Shown: one piece after another, positions 16,441 through 25,024 of the stretch
Position numbering within the stretch: position 1 is the first letter of the stretch
How the letters are laid out: each line of letters starts with the position of its first letter
NCBI GenBank assembly: GCA_946188165.1
Contig: CAMHTW010000035.1
Location: 1-36,699, forward strand
DNA from: an uncultured Prevotella sp.
GTDB taxonomy: Bacteria; Bacteroidota; Bacteroidia; Bacteroidales; Bacteroidaceae
Direction: 5' to 3'
DNA length: 36,699 nt
Notes under the pieces: generated by a model
The model's database searches: none
Told to the model about the DNA's origin: nothing
What the model saw: the letters and a program-made list of their open reading frames with translations, nothing else
Position numbers and translations under genes: made by a program

Positions 16441-18246
16441 ATGATGAAAAAATATAAAATATATGGTAAGGTCGTAGGGCTCGCACTCGCAGCCCTTACC
16501 TTCACGGCCTGTGCTGACAAATGGGATGACCACTATGACAGCAAAGGTGAAGGGATGAATGACGCATCACTTTGGCAGGCCATCAACGAGAATAGTAACC
16601 TCAGCAACTTTGCCAGCGTTGTCAAGGCCTGCGGTTATGACAAGGCTTTAGGTAGCAGTCAGGTGTTTACGGTCTTTGCGCCTACCAACGACCAGTTCTC
16701 TGCCCAAGAAGCTCAAGAACTCATTGCAGCCTATCAAGCAGAAAAAGGCAAGGTTATAGAGGATGACAACACTGTTATCAAGGAGTTTATCCAGAACCAT
16801 ATCGCCATGTACAATCACTCGATTGCGCCTACAAGCAATGACTCACTGGTCTTAATGAATGGTAAGAAGACGACACTGACAGCCAAAGCATTCGGTGACA
16901 ACACCATCCTGACGACCAACCAGCATTTTGCAAATGGTATCCTTTTCACGATACAAGGAAAGGCCAAGTATTTCCCCACGGTATTTGAATACCTGCGTAA
17001 GGATGCTGACCTTGACAGTCTTGCCAGTTTCTTCTACAATTCCCGCTTCTACCGCAAGGAATTTATTCCTGGCCGGAGTGTTGCAGGTGGAATTGAGAAT
17101 GGTAAAACCGTTTATCTCGATTCTGTCTTCGTTCAGCAGAATGACCTGTGGGACTACCTGTGGGCTTATACCAATGAAGAGGACAGTACCTACTGGATGG
17201 TTGTACCTACCAATAAGGAGTGGAAGAAACTGATTGAAGAATATGAACCCTACTTCAATTACGATGATCAGGTCAGGTTCCGCGACTCAATGCTTTACAC
17301 CATGCCTCGTTTGGCTATCGTGGATGGTACTACCTTCAGTCGCACCATGAACTCTGACGCCCATCTGCAGGACTCTGCCTTGTCGACCAGTGCTGCAGAG
17401 GCATACATCTACCGCGAAAGCTATTGGGGAAACAAGAATCTCCACTACTACCAGTTTGGCGGCAAATCTGACGAGAACACGCAAAAGCCCTACGCTCCTA
17501 CTGGCATCTTCTCTGACACACAGGATGTAATTTGTTCTAATGGTATAGTTAAGAAATCTGACAACTGGAAGATTAACAAGCTAAACACCTTCTATCAATG
17601 GATCATCGTCGAGGCAGAGGGTAGAACTTCCATTAAAGAGGTCAGTAAAATAGAAGAGAACAAGGAGATGAAGCCAACAGTCAGAACAATAGAACGCGAG
17701 GTTATGAACGACAATAAGTTCCATAATAAGGTTTGGAATAATATGTTCATTGAGTTTGAGCAAGTATATTCAACTGTCCAGCACAAAGTCACGTTCAACA
17801 TCGAAAATGTACTCTCCAACATTGGCTATGACATTTATCTAGTCACTGCGCCGGCCTTGGCTAATGATAGTAACGCAACAGAAACAGAACTTTTGCCTAC
17901 CAAAGTGAATTGTTATATCAATTACCACAATCAGCAGGGCGAGACTGAGAGAAAGACACTTGTGACAGGAAAAGCAAACAATCCACAGATTGTAGATTAT
18001 ATCCTGTTGGCAGAAGACTTTAAATTCCCGACTGCCACGTTCGGTCTGAGAGAAAGTGAGCCACAGGTCACACTTGAGGTACAAACCGCTGTGTCAAGTA
18101 AGGAACAGAGTAGGAAGCAATTTGTACGTACATTGCGTATTGACTGTATCATGTTGGTACCACATGGCATCTCGAATGTCAGTGAGGAACGATTTGAAGT
18201 AGCGCCTCATGGCGACGGTGACACCTTCTTCTGGTTGAAGAAATAA
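16441..18246 (+). CDS. FAS1-domain surface lipoprotein
   Basis: 601 residues from the ATG ATG pair at 16441; the TTG at 16435 belongs to the preceding array. The lipobox is TFTAC with Cys24. One clear FAS1 domain (SNFASVVKACGYDKAL, VFTVFAPTNDQFS, FANGILFTIQGK) is followed by a second (LWDYLWAYTNEEDST, WMVVPTNKEWKKLI). The C-terminal 200 residues are beta-rich and end in a strand pattern like that of the preceding protein (TLRIDCIMLVP compared with ALDFLELVP). It sits between the first SusCD pair with its FAS1 partner and the second SusC, so it is probably part of the same surface complex. The ligand is unknown. Confidence 0.75.
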   Translation: MMKKYKIYGKVVGLALAALTFTACADKWDDHYDSKGEGMNDASLWQAINENSNLSNFASVVKACGYDKALGSSQVFTVFAPTNDQFSAQEAQELIAAYQAEKGKVIEDDNTVIKEFIQNHIAMYNHSIAPTSNDSLVLMNGKKTTLTAKAFGDNTILTTNQHFANGILFTIQGKAKYFPTVFEYLRKDADLDSLASFFYNSRFYRKEFIPGRSVAGGIENGKTVYLDSVFVQQNDLWDYLWAYTNEEDSTYWMVVPTNKEWKKLIEEYEPYFNYDDQVRFRDSMLYTMPRLAIVDGTTFSRTMNSDAHLQDSALSTSAAEAYIYRESYWGNKNLHYYQFGGKSDENTQKPYAPTGIFSDTQDVICSNGIVKKSDNWKINKLNTFYQWIIVEAEGRTSIKEVSKIEENKEMKPTVRTIEREVMNDNKFHNKVWNNMFIEFEQVYSTVQHKVTFNIENVLSNIGYDIYLVTAPALANDSNATETELLPTKVNCYINYHNQQGETERKTLVTGKANNPQIVDYILLAEDFKFPTATFGLRESEPQVTLEVQTAVSSKEQSRKQFVRTLRIDCIMLVPHGISNVSEERFEVAPHGDGDTFFWLKK

Positions 18247-18277
18247 TGTTTGAGTATGAATTTATAACTGTAAGGAT

Positions 18278-21200
18278 ATGAAAAAATATATTATATTAGG
18301 ACTTACACTGCTGATGGCTTTCCCCTTTAGCGCAGTTGCTCAAGACGAGGAATCGGGTCAGGACCAGTTAGAGACCTTGGCCCGCAAGCTAATGCCCAAA
18401 CAAAAGCAGTATCCAACCAGAGTGATACGTGGTCGCATTGTTAATGCTACGACTGGCAATCCTATTGCTGGTACCATTATCAGTGCTGACAACATTGAAG
18501 GTTACAGTACGCTCACTGAGGAGGACGGAACCTACAAATTAAAGGTGCCGGAGTTTACCACATCTGTCTACATTAACATGCCAGACTTCAACCCAGTCCG
18601 CATGGGTCTGCAAGACGGTGAACAACAGCGAGACATCAAACTGTACCCCACCACGTTCTCTGCAGAATATGACAAGCAGATTAACGTTCTCAGTGACTAT
18701 ACCACCAAGAACTTCGCATACACCAATGAGGTCAATATTAAGGACGAAGTTCAAAAGAATCTGGGCGGTCAGGTGTACACCATCTCCCGCAACGGTACAC
18801 CTGGTGTAGGAAATGTGATGTTCATACAAGGTCTGAACTCTCTTAATGTCAATGCTCAGCCATTGGTTGTGGTAGACGATGTAATCATCGACCAGCAGTA
18901 TGGTCGTACCATGCTCCATGAAGGTTTCTTCAACGACATTCTGTCGACCATCAACCCGTCGGACATCGAGAAAGTAACCGTCATGCGTAATGGTACGGCT
19001 CTGTATGGTGCCAAAGGTGCCAATGGTGTCATCATCGTCCAGACCAAGCGTAATAAGTCGATGGCCACCCGTATTACGGCCAACATTTCTGCTGGTGTTA
19101 CCCTTAAGCCAATATTCCTCTCAGTGATGGATGCCGAGCAGTATCGCAGCTATGCTTCTGAGATGCTGAAGACCACCAACACCCGTAACCGTACGTTCAA
19201 GTTCCTGAAAGAGGATCCTGACTACTACTATTACACCCAGTACCACCAGAATACTGACTGGAAGGATTATATCTACCGGAATGCCATGACTCAGAACTAT
19301 GGTATTAATGTAGAAGGTGGTGATGCCGTAGCAAACTATAATCTCTCTGTCGGTTATGTCAACCAAAAGAGTACATTGAAGTTCAACGACATGGACCGTC
19401 TGAACATTCGTTTCAATACAGACATTTCACTGAGCGAACGCTTTACTGTCCGCTTCGATGCCTCGTTCGGTAACATTACCCGCGATATTCGTAACGACGG
19501 TGCCCCTGCCAGCTATGACGAAGGCACGCCAACGTCACCAGGATTCTTGGCATATGTCAAAGCCCCTTTCCTCAGCCCATATAGCTATGGTCTTGGAAAG
19601 ATCTCTACAGCCCATTATGACATCGAGGAAGAGTCATACCTAACGGAGGCCTTGGCTAACTACAGAAACTACAACTGGAAATTAGGTAATCCCGTTGCTA
19701 TCAACGAGTATAGTGAAGCCGAGAATAAGAACCGTCTGGAGAACTCGATGCTGAACTTGACTGTAACGCCAAAGTTCCGCCTCACTCGCAACCTCACGTT
19801 ATCTGAGCACTTCAGCTATAACTTGGTAAATACCAAAGAGCAATTCTACATTCCCATCAACGGAACACCAACTTATTATGTCAGCAGTCTTGGTGATTAC
19901 GAGCAGAATGAGGTACGCTCATTAGCATCAAAGCAGAACTCAGTGATGAGTGATACCCGTATTGATTGGAGTAACCGTTACGGAGCTCACTTCGTACATC
20001 TGTTCGGAGGTGCCCGCATCAACTGGGAAAGTTACTCCATGACTTCATTGGTAGGTTACAATACTGGTAACGATAAGCAGCCTTTCATGAAGAAGGAACT
20101 GTCGCCAAAGGATGACTTTGGTACCAATGACGACTGGAACTCGCTGGCTTGGTATGCTCAGGCTGAGTACAACTACAAAGGTCGCTACTTCCTGCAGGCT
20201 AACCTGACAGTAGAAGGCTCTTCACGATTTGGACGTGATGGCGGTGATTTCCGCGCCTTCAAAGCACCTTGGGGCATATTCCCGGGCATACAGGCTGCAT
20301 GGGTGGTTAGCAATGAGCCTTGGATGGCTAAGATTAAGCCTATAAACTACCTGCGCCTGAGTGCCGGTTACGACGTCAGCGGTAACGATGACATCGATTA
20401 CTATGCTGCTCGCAGCTATTTCAGCAGTTCACAGTTCTTAAATGCTATTGCAGGACTCAGCTTCGATGGTATCGGCAACACGAAGATCCAGTGGGAAACA
20501 ACCCGTCGTTTGAACGTAGGCATAGAGACCAGTCTGTTTGACAACCGTCTGAGTTTGAGTGCCAACTATTTCAGCTCAACGACTAACAACCTGTTGACAA
20601 AACAGTCATTAGGATTCCTCAGCGGTCTGGATGAGAACTGGACTAATGACGGTAAGCTGAAGAACCACGGATTCGATGTATCAGCAGCCGTGAAAGTTCT
20701 GGCCCTGAAAGATTTCCAGTGGGAATTGGGTGGTAGCATCGGACACTACAAGAATGAAATCACTCAGTTACCTCAGGGTAAGGACTTTGTTGACACAGAT
20801 ATTTATGGAGGTACCATCCGCACACAGGTAGGACAGGCTGCCAACCAGTTCTATGGCTACAAGTCGCTCGGTGTATTTGCTACTACTGAAGAGGCAGAGA
20901 AAGCCGGACTCTACATTATGGACGAGAATGGTATTGACAAGAAGTACTTCAAGGCAGGTGATATTCACTTCGATGACCTCAATGGTGACCATCAGATTAC
21001 AGAAGCAGACCGCACTATCATCGGCGATCCCAACCCTGACATCTATGGTAACATCTTCACAACATTTGCATACAAGGGACTGAAGCTTGACCTGCGTTTC
21101 AACTACTCGTTGGGTAACGATGTCTACAACTACATGCGCTCACAGTTGGAGGGTGGTTCACGATTCATGAACCAGACTACAGCAATGTTGCGCCGTTGGC

Positions 21201-21523
21201 AGGTAGAAGGTCAGGTAACAGACATTCCTCAGATTACATTCCAGGATCCTATGGGTAATTCACGATTCAGTGACCGCTGGATTGAGGACGGCAGCTATCT
21301 GCGCTTAAAGAGTATCACCTTAAGCTATGACCTGCCTATGAACAACGAGTATCTGCAGGGTCTGCAATTCTGGATCCAGGCCAACAACGTATTTACATGG
21401 ACAAAGTATCTGGGTGCTGATCCGGAATTTGCCATGACTTCTAACGTCATTGGACAAGGCATTGACTTGGGACAGCTGAGCCAGAGCCGTTCTATAGTGG
21501 CTGGAATAAAGATTAAGCTGTAA
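18278..21523 (+). CDS. SusC/RagA-family TonB-dependent outer membrane transporter, second copy
   Basis: 1081 residues. A signal peptide to about residue 21 precedes a short charged stretch, then a carboxypeptidase-regulatory-like domain (VIRGRIVNATTGNPIAGTII). The plug is at about 145-260 (FIQGLNSLNVNAQPLVVVDD, LYGAKGANGVIIVQTKRN), followed by the barrel. The loop DLNGDHQITEADRTIIGDP is typical of SusC proteins. It ends in IVAGIKIKL rather than the usual terminal aromatic. It differs widely from the first SusC in the operon, so the two pairs probably take different ligands or different sizes of one ligand. An AAGGA stretch lies two bases before the ATG. Confidence 0.92.
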   Translation: MKKYIILGLTLLMAFPFSAVAQDEESGQDQLETLARKLMPKQKQYPTRVIRGRIVNATTGNPIAGTIISADNIEGYSTLTEEDGTYKLKVPEFTTSVYINMPDFNPVRMGLQDGEQQRDIKLYPTTFSAEYDKQINVLSDYTTKNFAYTNEVNIKDEVQKNLGGQVYTISRNGTPGVGNVMFIQGLNSLNVNAQPLVVVDDVIIDQQYGRTMLHEGFFNDILSTINPSDIEKVTVMRNGTALYGAKGANGVIIVQTKRNKSMATRITANISAGVTLKPIFLSVMDAEQYRSYASEMLKTTNTRNRTFKFLKEDPDYYYYTQYHQNTDWKDYIYRNAMTQNYGINVEGGDAVANYNLSVGYVNQKSTLKFNDMDRLNIRFNTDISLSERFTVRFDASFGNITRDIRNDGAPASYDEGTPTSPGFLAYVKAPFLSPYSYGLGKISTAHYDIEEESYLTEALANYRNYNWKLGNPVAINEYSEAENKNRLENSMLNLTVTPKFRLTRNLTLSEHFSYNLVNTKEQFYIPINGTPTYYVSSLGDYEQNEVRSLASKQNSVMSDTRIDWSNRYGAHFVHLFGGARINWESYSMTSLVGYNTGNDKQPFMKKELSPKDDFGTNDDWNSLAWYAQAEYNYKGRYFLQANLTVEGSSRFGRDGGDFRAFKAPWGIFPGIQAAWVVSNEPWMAKIKPINYLRLSAGYDVSGNDDIDYYAARSYFSSSQFLNAIAGLSFDGIGNTKIQWETTRRLNVGIETSLFDNRLSLSANYFSSTTNNLLTKQSLGFLSGLDENWTNDGKLKNHGFDVSAAVKVLALKDFQWELGGSIGHYKNEITQLPQGKDFVDTDIYGGTIRTQVGQAANQFYGYKSLGVFATTEEAEKAGLYIMDENGIDKKYFKAGDIHFDDLNGDHQITEADRTIIGDPNPDIYGNIFTTFAYKGLKLDLRFNYSLGNDVYNYMRSQLEGGSRFMNQTTAMLRRWQVEGQVTDIPQITFQDPMGNSRFSDRWIEDGSYLRLKSITLSYDLPMNNEYLQGLQFWIQANNVFTWTKYLGADPEFAMTSNVIGQGIDLGQLSQSRSIVAGIKIKL

Positions 21524-21560
21524 TTAAGAATTAAGAATTAAGAATTAAGAGTTAAGAATT
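21524..21560. repeat. Heptamer array between SusC and SusD
   Basis: Five 7-bp units TTAAGAA (one TTAAGAG) fill the gap exactly from the SusC stop to the SusD ATG. Confidence 0.85.
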
Positions 21561-23420
21561 ATGAATACTAAATTCAATAAATTCATCTTCGGTCTCTGTG
21601 TCTGCTGCGGTCTGCTCTCCTGTTCCGATTTCTTCGATCAGGATCCAGATCACATTATCTTCGCAGAAGAAAACCACCTTATCAATGCCACAGATACCAT
21701 CTATAGCGTTACGGGTATACTGAACAAGCTACAGGCCATTGGAGACCGCACCGTCTTACTTGGAGAGGTGCGTGGCGATCTGGTAGACATCACCAGCTAT
21801 GCCAATAAAGACATACGCGAATTAGCCGAATTCAACATCAGCGATGACAACGCCTATAATGTTCCCCGTGACTATTACGCAGTGATTAACAACTGTAACT
21901 ACTTCATTGAGAAAGTCGATACAGGTATGAAAAACAACCGTAACGAATATCTCTTCATGAGGGAATATGCTGCCGTCAAGGCCATCCGTGCATGGACATA
22001 CCTTCAGTTGGTACTCAACTACAAGGAGGTTCCTTTTGTAACAGAGCCCATTCTGAGTAAGCAAGATGCTGAGAAAGATTACCCCAAATATAATCTTCAG
22101 GCCATTTGCGAATACTTTATTAATGATCTGGCTCCGCTCACCGAACGTTGGGGTAATGAGTATCCACGATACGGAACTATCCGCGGCAACGATTCACGTT
22201 TGTTCTATTTTCCCCTCAACATTGTCTTGGGTGACCTCAATCTGTGGTTAGCTAGCGAGACAGGCAGTAAGGATACTTACCGCGAGGCTGCTTACCGTTA
22301 TTACAAGTATATCAATGAGCGTAACGGTGACAATTCCGCCTACCCCACTGGTGTCAACTACTACGCTTGGGAATCGGGAACCAGTAGCTGGAACTCAATA
22401 TACGGTCGTTCTTCCGGTACTCTCTCGTCAGAAGGCTATGGTACCAATTCCGAGATGATTACTATGATTGCAGGTGACTCTATCCCCGCAGAAGGTAACT
22501 ACAGTGAATTGCGTAACCTCTTCAACTCAAACGTTGACAACAACTATCATGTCAGTATCATACCTTCTCAGAGCATGTTTAACTTGTCAGAAAGCCAGAA
22601 GTTCTGCTGCGTGGAAACCAATGGAACAACCGCCTATTATGCACCTGACAATCTGACAGAACACAGAACCGGTGACTTGCGTCTGTACTGGTACTATTCA
22701 TGGGGTTGGGCCACAAATCGCTCGACTGGCGAACGTATGGAGACTTCATACATCAGTAAATACGAGTCACAGAATATACATATCTACCGTAGATACATGC
22801 TCTACCTGCGACTGGCAGAGGCTTTGAACGGTGCAGGATATCCCCGTGCTGCCTTCCAGATTCTATCAACAGGTATTAATAATGAAATTAAGGATGACTA
22901 TGTATATCCCTACTATTCAGAGAGTGACTCTATATGGCTGAGTCGTCTGGACTTCGATAATGAGCGTTATGAAGTCTGCACCGCTTTGGAATTTGCATCG
23001 TCCACTGCCGTCCAACGTGCAAGCAATACCATTGGTATTCATACCCACGGTTCGGGATGGACGCCATTGAACGAGTATTATAAGCTGCCTGAGGCTCCCA
23101 TGCCTGATCCTGTTGACGAAGATGGTGATGGCATTCCTGATGAGCCAGTCATCATCACGAAGGATACACCAGAACTGATTAAGACGCAACAAGAGTTCGT
23201 TGACAGCCTGTTACTGAACGAATGTGGATTGGAATTGGCTTTCGAAGGAACCCGTTTCTATGACATCATGCGTTTTGCCTTACGCCAGAATAATCCAGAG
23301 GAGTTCCTCGCTAATAAGGTTGCCGCCCGCCGTGGTGACATCGACGGAACATTAAAAAATCGTCTTTTGAACAGACGCAACTGGTACCTCAAATGGAAAG
23401 GCCAAATTGGACTGTATTAA
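21561..23420 (+). CDS. SusD/RagB-family surface lipoprotein, second copy
   Basis: 619 residues. Lipobox LLSC with Cys21, then SDFFDQDPD. SusD helices are seen in EYAAVKAIRAWTYLQLVLNY, RRYMLYLRLAEALNGAGYP and the C-terminal LLNECGLELAFEGTRFYDIM. An insertion near residue 520 reads DPVDEDGDGIPDEP, an acidic loop of the calcium-binding thrombospondin-3/EF-hand kind, which most SusD proteins lack. It pairs with the SusC upstream and is the last gene of the operon, before a strong terminator. Confidence 0.92.
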   Translation: MNTKFNKFIFGLCVCCGLLSCSDFFDQDPDHIIFAEENHLINATDTIYSVTGILNKLQAIGDRTVLLGEVRGDLVDITSYANKDIRELAEFNISDDNAYNVPRDYYAVINNCNYFIEKVDTGMKNNRNEYLFMREYAAVKAIRAWTYLQLVLNYKEVPFVTEPILSKQDAEKDYPKYNLQAICEYFINDLAPLTERWGNEYPRYGTIRGNDSRLFYFPLNIVLGDLNLWLASETGSKDTYREAAYRYYKYINERNGDNSAYPTGVNYYAWESGTSSWNSIYGRSSGTLSSEGYGTNSEMITMIAGDSIPAEGNYSELRNLFNSNVDNNYHVSIIPSQSMFNLSESQKFCCVETNGTTAYYAPDNLTEHRTGDLRLYWYYSWGWATNRSTGERMETSYISKYESQNIHIYRRYMLYLRLAEALNGAGYPRAAFQILSTGINNEIKDDYVYPYYSESDSIWLSRLDFDNERYEVCTALEFASSTAVQRASNTIGIHTHGSGWTPLNEYYKLPEAPMPDPVDEDGDGIPDEPVIITKDTPELIKTQQEFVDSLLLNECGLELAFEGTRFYDIMRFALRQNNPEEFLANKVAARRGDIDGTLKNRLLNRRNWYLKWKGQIGLY

Positions 23421-23439
23421 TAGAACGTAATCATAGCTA

Positions 23440-23474
23440 AAAAGAGGGTTGCTCATTCAAAGCAACCCTCTTTT
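23440..23474. terminator. Bidirectional terminator
   Basis: A perfect 14-bp stem (AAAAGAGGGTTGCT with AGCAACCCTCTTTT) around a 7-base loop, with A and T runs at the ends. It stops the Sus operon rightward and the Nudix/kinase unit leftward. The Nudix stop codon (23453-23455) is at the base of the loop. Confidence 0.93.
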
Positions 23475-23986
23475 ATGAATCGGATAACGGCATTGCGAAT
23501 ACTGGTAAGGCCGAATTCGTCCGGATTCACTTCCCTGACAGGAATCCAAAAAGCCTCAGCGGCATCGTCGGCAGCCTTGATGGGAGGTATGTCGCCGTGG
23601 ACACGGACAATGAAGTCCATATCAAGCGTATGGACGCCCAAACCACTGTATTCATAGACATTGGGTGAAGAAAACAGATACTGGATATCAGCGACATCAA
23701 GTCCAGTCTCCTCCTTGATTTCGCGACGCATGCCGTCTTCTACCGTTTCATACATATCTACAAAGCCACCCGGTAAGTCAAGTGTTCCTTTAGCCGGTTC
23801 CTTGGCACGACGGACAACCAGCATTTCCTGCCTGTCGTTGACAATAAAGGCTGCTGTTGCCGAACAGGGATTAGCATAATAGGTAAATCCGCAATCCTGA
23901 CAACGCTTGCTCTTAAAGTTATTAATATCAAAATGCTGACTGCCACAGACAGGGCAGTAGACAAACTTGTCTAACGGGTGAGCCAT
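23453..23986 (-). CDS. Nudix hydrolase with N-terminal zinc ribbon
   Basis: 177 residues. Cys11, Cys14, Cys29 and Cys32 (YCPVCG and RCQDCG) form a zinc ribbon. The Nudix box is complete: G, five residues, E, seven residues, REIKEETG, in the stretch from GGFVDMYE to MRREIKEETGL. Such enzymes cleave nucleoside diphosphates linked to another group, with Mg2+. The zinc ribbon recalls NADH pyrophosphatase NudC, but the protein is much shorter and I do not see the NudC SQPWPFPxS signature, so the substrate is open. It lies 12 bp after the sugar kinase gene and probably shares its transcript. Confidence 0.85.
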   Translation of the reverse strand: MAHPLDKFVYCPVCGSQHFDINNFKSKRCQDCGFTYYANPCSATAAFIVNDRQEMLVVRRAKEPAKGTLDLPGGFVDMYETVEDGMRREIKEETGLDVADIQYLFSSPNVYEYSGLGVHTLDMDFIVRVHGDIPPIKAADDAAEAFWIPVREVNPDEFGLTSIRNAVIRFIKEGCFE

Positions 23987-23998
23987 GACATCTATTCT

Positions 23999-24940
23999 TT
24001 ATAAGCTGAGTTCCTTTTTACGAGCTTCACCGAAAGCCGATGACACATAGTTCTGAAGACTGCCACAAACCTCGGCAGAGAACTGTTGTCCACTACTAAT
24101 GAGGTGATCCCACTGCTGTTCCGTCAATCCCTGTTCCAACTGTTGACGAGTGATGCCGTCGCGAATCATTCCGAACAACAAACCGGCATTAAAGTTATCG
24201 CCAGCACCAATGGTGCTCACCGTTTCAATGGGCGTAACGGGATACTGTTTATGGAATCCGCCTTGGCTAAACAACTCAATAGGCTCTGATGCCTGCGTAT
24301 AGATAAACTGCTTGGTATAGAACATGATTTCCGAGCGATAGACTGCCGAGCCTTCCTTTTTATGGAAAAGAATCTCGAAATCTTCCGACGAACCACGTAC
24401 GATATCTGCCAATTCAAAGTTCTCCAGCAGATTGGCTCTCAGTCGCATGGCCTCGTTCTGATGAGAGGCGCGGAAATTGACGTCATAATAAAGGATTGCA
24501 CCCTTTTCATGGGCATAATCCAGGAAACCTTTCACTTGCCCACGGATAACAGGATTCAAGGCATAATACGAGCCAAAGAGCACGATATCATCTGGCTGTA
24601 CGTCAGGATATACGAATTCAAGGCGGTCGTTAGGATGGTCCTTGTAAAAGATGTAGTCGGCATCGTTCTTTTCATTCAGGAAAGCCAGCGACAAGGGTGA
24701 CTTCGTATTGGGATAGACGCAGACACTTGATGCCGAGCAGCCGTTCTGTTCCAAGAAACTGGTAATGAACTGTCCGACACGGTCATGTCCCGTCTCACTG
24801 ATAAAACCTGTCTTGACGCCTGCCCGTCCCAATGAAATGATGGCGTTGAACGTACTGCCACCAGGCCATGCACTGATGGGCTGCTCGTCACGGAAAATAA
24901 TGTCGAGCACTGTTTCTCCTATTCCTATTACTTGACGCAT
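23999..24940 (-). CDS. PfkB-family carbohydrate kinase (fructokinase-like)
   Basis: 313 residues from the ATG at 24940; further upstream the frame stays open but runs through the promoter and a repeat array. The N-terminal PfkB signature is GGSTFNAIISLGRAGVKTG. The C-terminal one, with the catalytic Asp, is TIGAGDNFNAGLLFG. The protein would phosphorylate a sugar such as fructose with ATP; the exact sugar cannot be read from the sequence. The predicted mRNA leader is only about 10-14 nt. The Nudix gene follows, and transcription is divergent from the M16 peptidase. Confidence 0.88.
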   Translation of the reverse strand: MRQVIGIGETVLDIIFRDEQPISAWPGGSTFNAIISLGRAGVKTGFISETGHDRVGQFITSFLEQNGCSASSVCVYPNTKSPLSLAFLNEKNDADYIFYKDHPNDRLEFVYPDVQPDDIVLFGSYYALNPVIRGQVKGFLDYAHEKGAILYYDVNFRASHQNEAMRLRANLLENFELADIVRGSSEDFEILFHKKEGSAVYRSEIMFYTKQFIYTQASEPIELFSQGGFHKQYPVTPIETVSTIGAGDNFNAGLLFGMIRDGITRQQLEQGLTEQQWDHLISSGQQFSAEVCGSLQNYVSSAFGEARKKELSL

Positions 24941-24950
24941 AATCTTTGTT

Positions 24951-25024
24951 TTTCGTGCAAAGGTACTAAAAAAATGATAATTGATAATTGATAATTGATA
25001 ATTATTTTGTAATTTTGCACGAAA
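24951..25024. promoter_or_regulatory. Divergent promoter region with inverted repeat
   Basis: TTTCGTGCAAA (24951-24961) and TTTGCACGAAA (25014-25024) are perfect inverted copies. Each overlaps a -7 box: TACCTTTG on the minus strand (24965-24958) for the kinase, and TAATTTTG on the plus strand (25010-25017) for the peptidase. A heptamer array lies between them. The plus-strand start site falls at or next to the ATG at 25024. Confidence 0.75.
24975..25002. repeat. Heptamer array between divergent promoters
   Basis: Four perfect TGATAAT units. They occupy the -33 region of the rightward promoter, offering an ATTG every 7 bp; one (24987-24990) is 19 bp from the -7 box. Confidence 0.85.
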
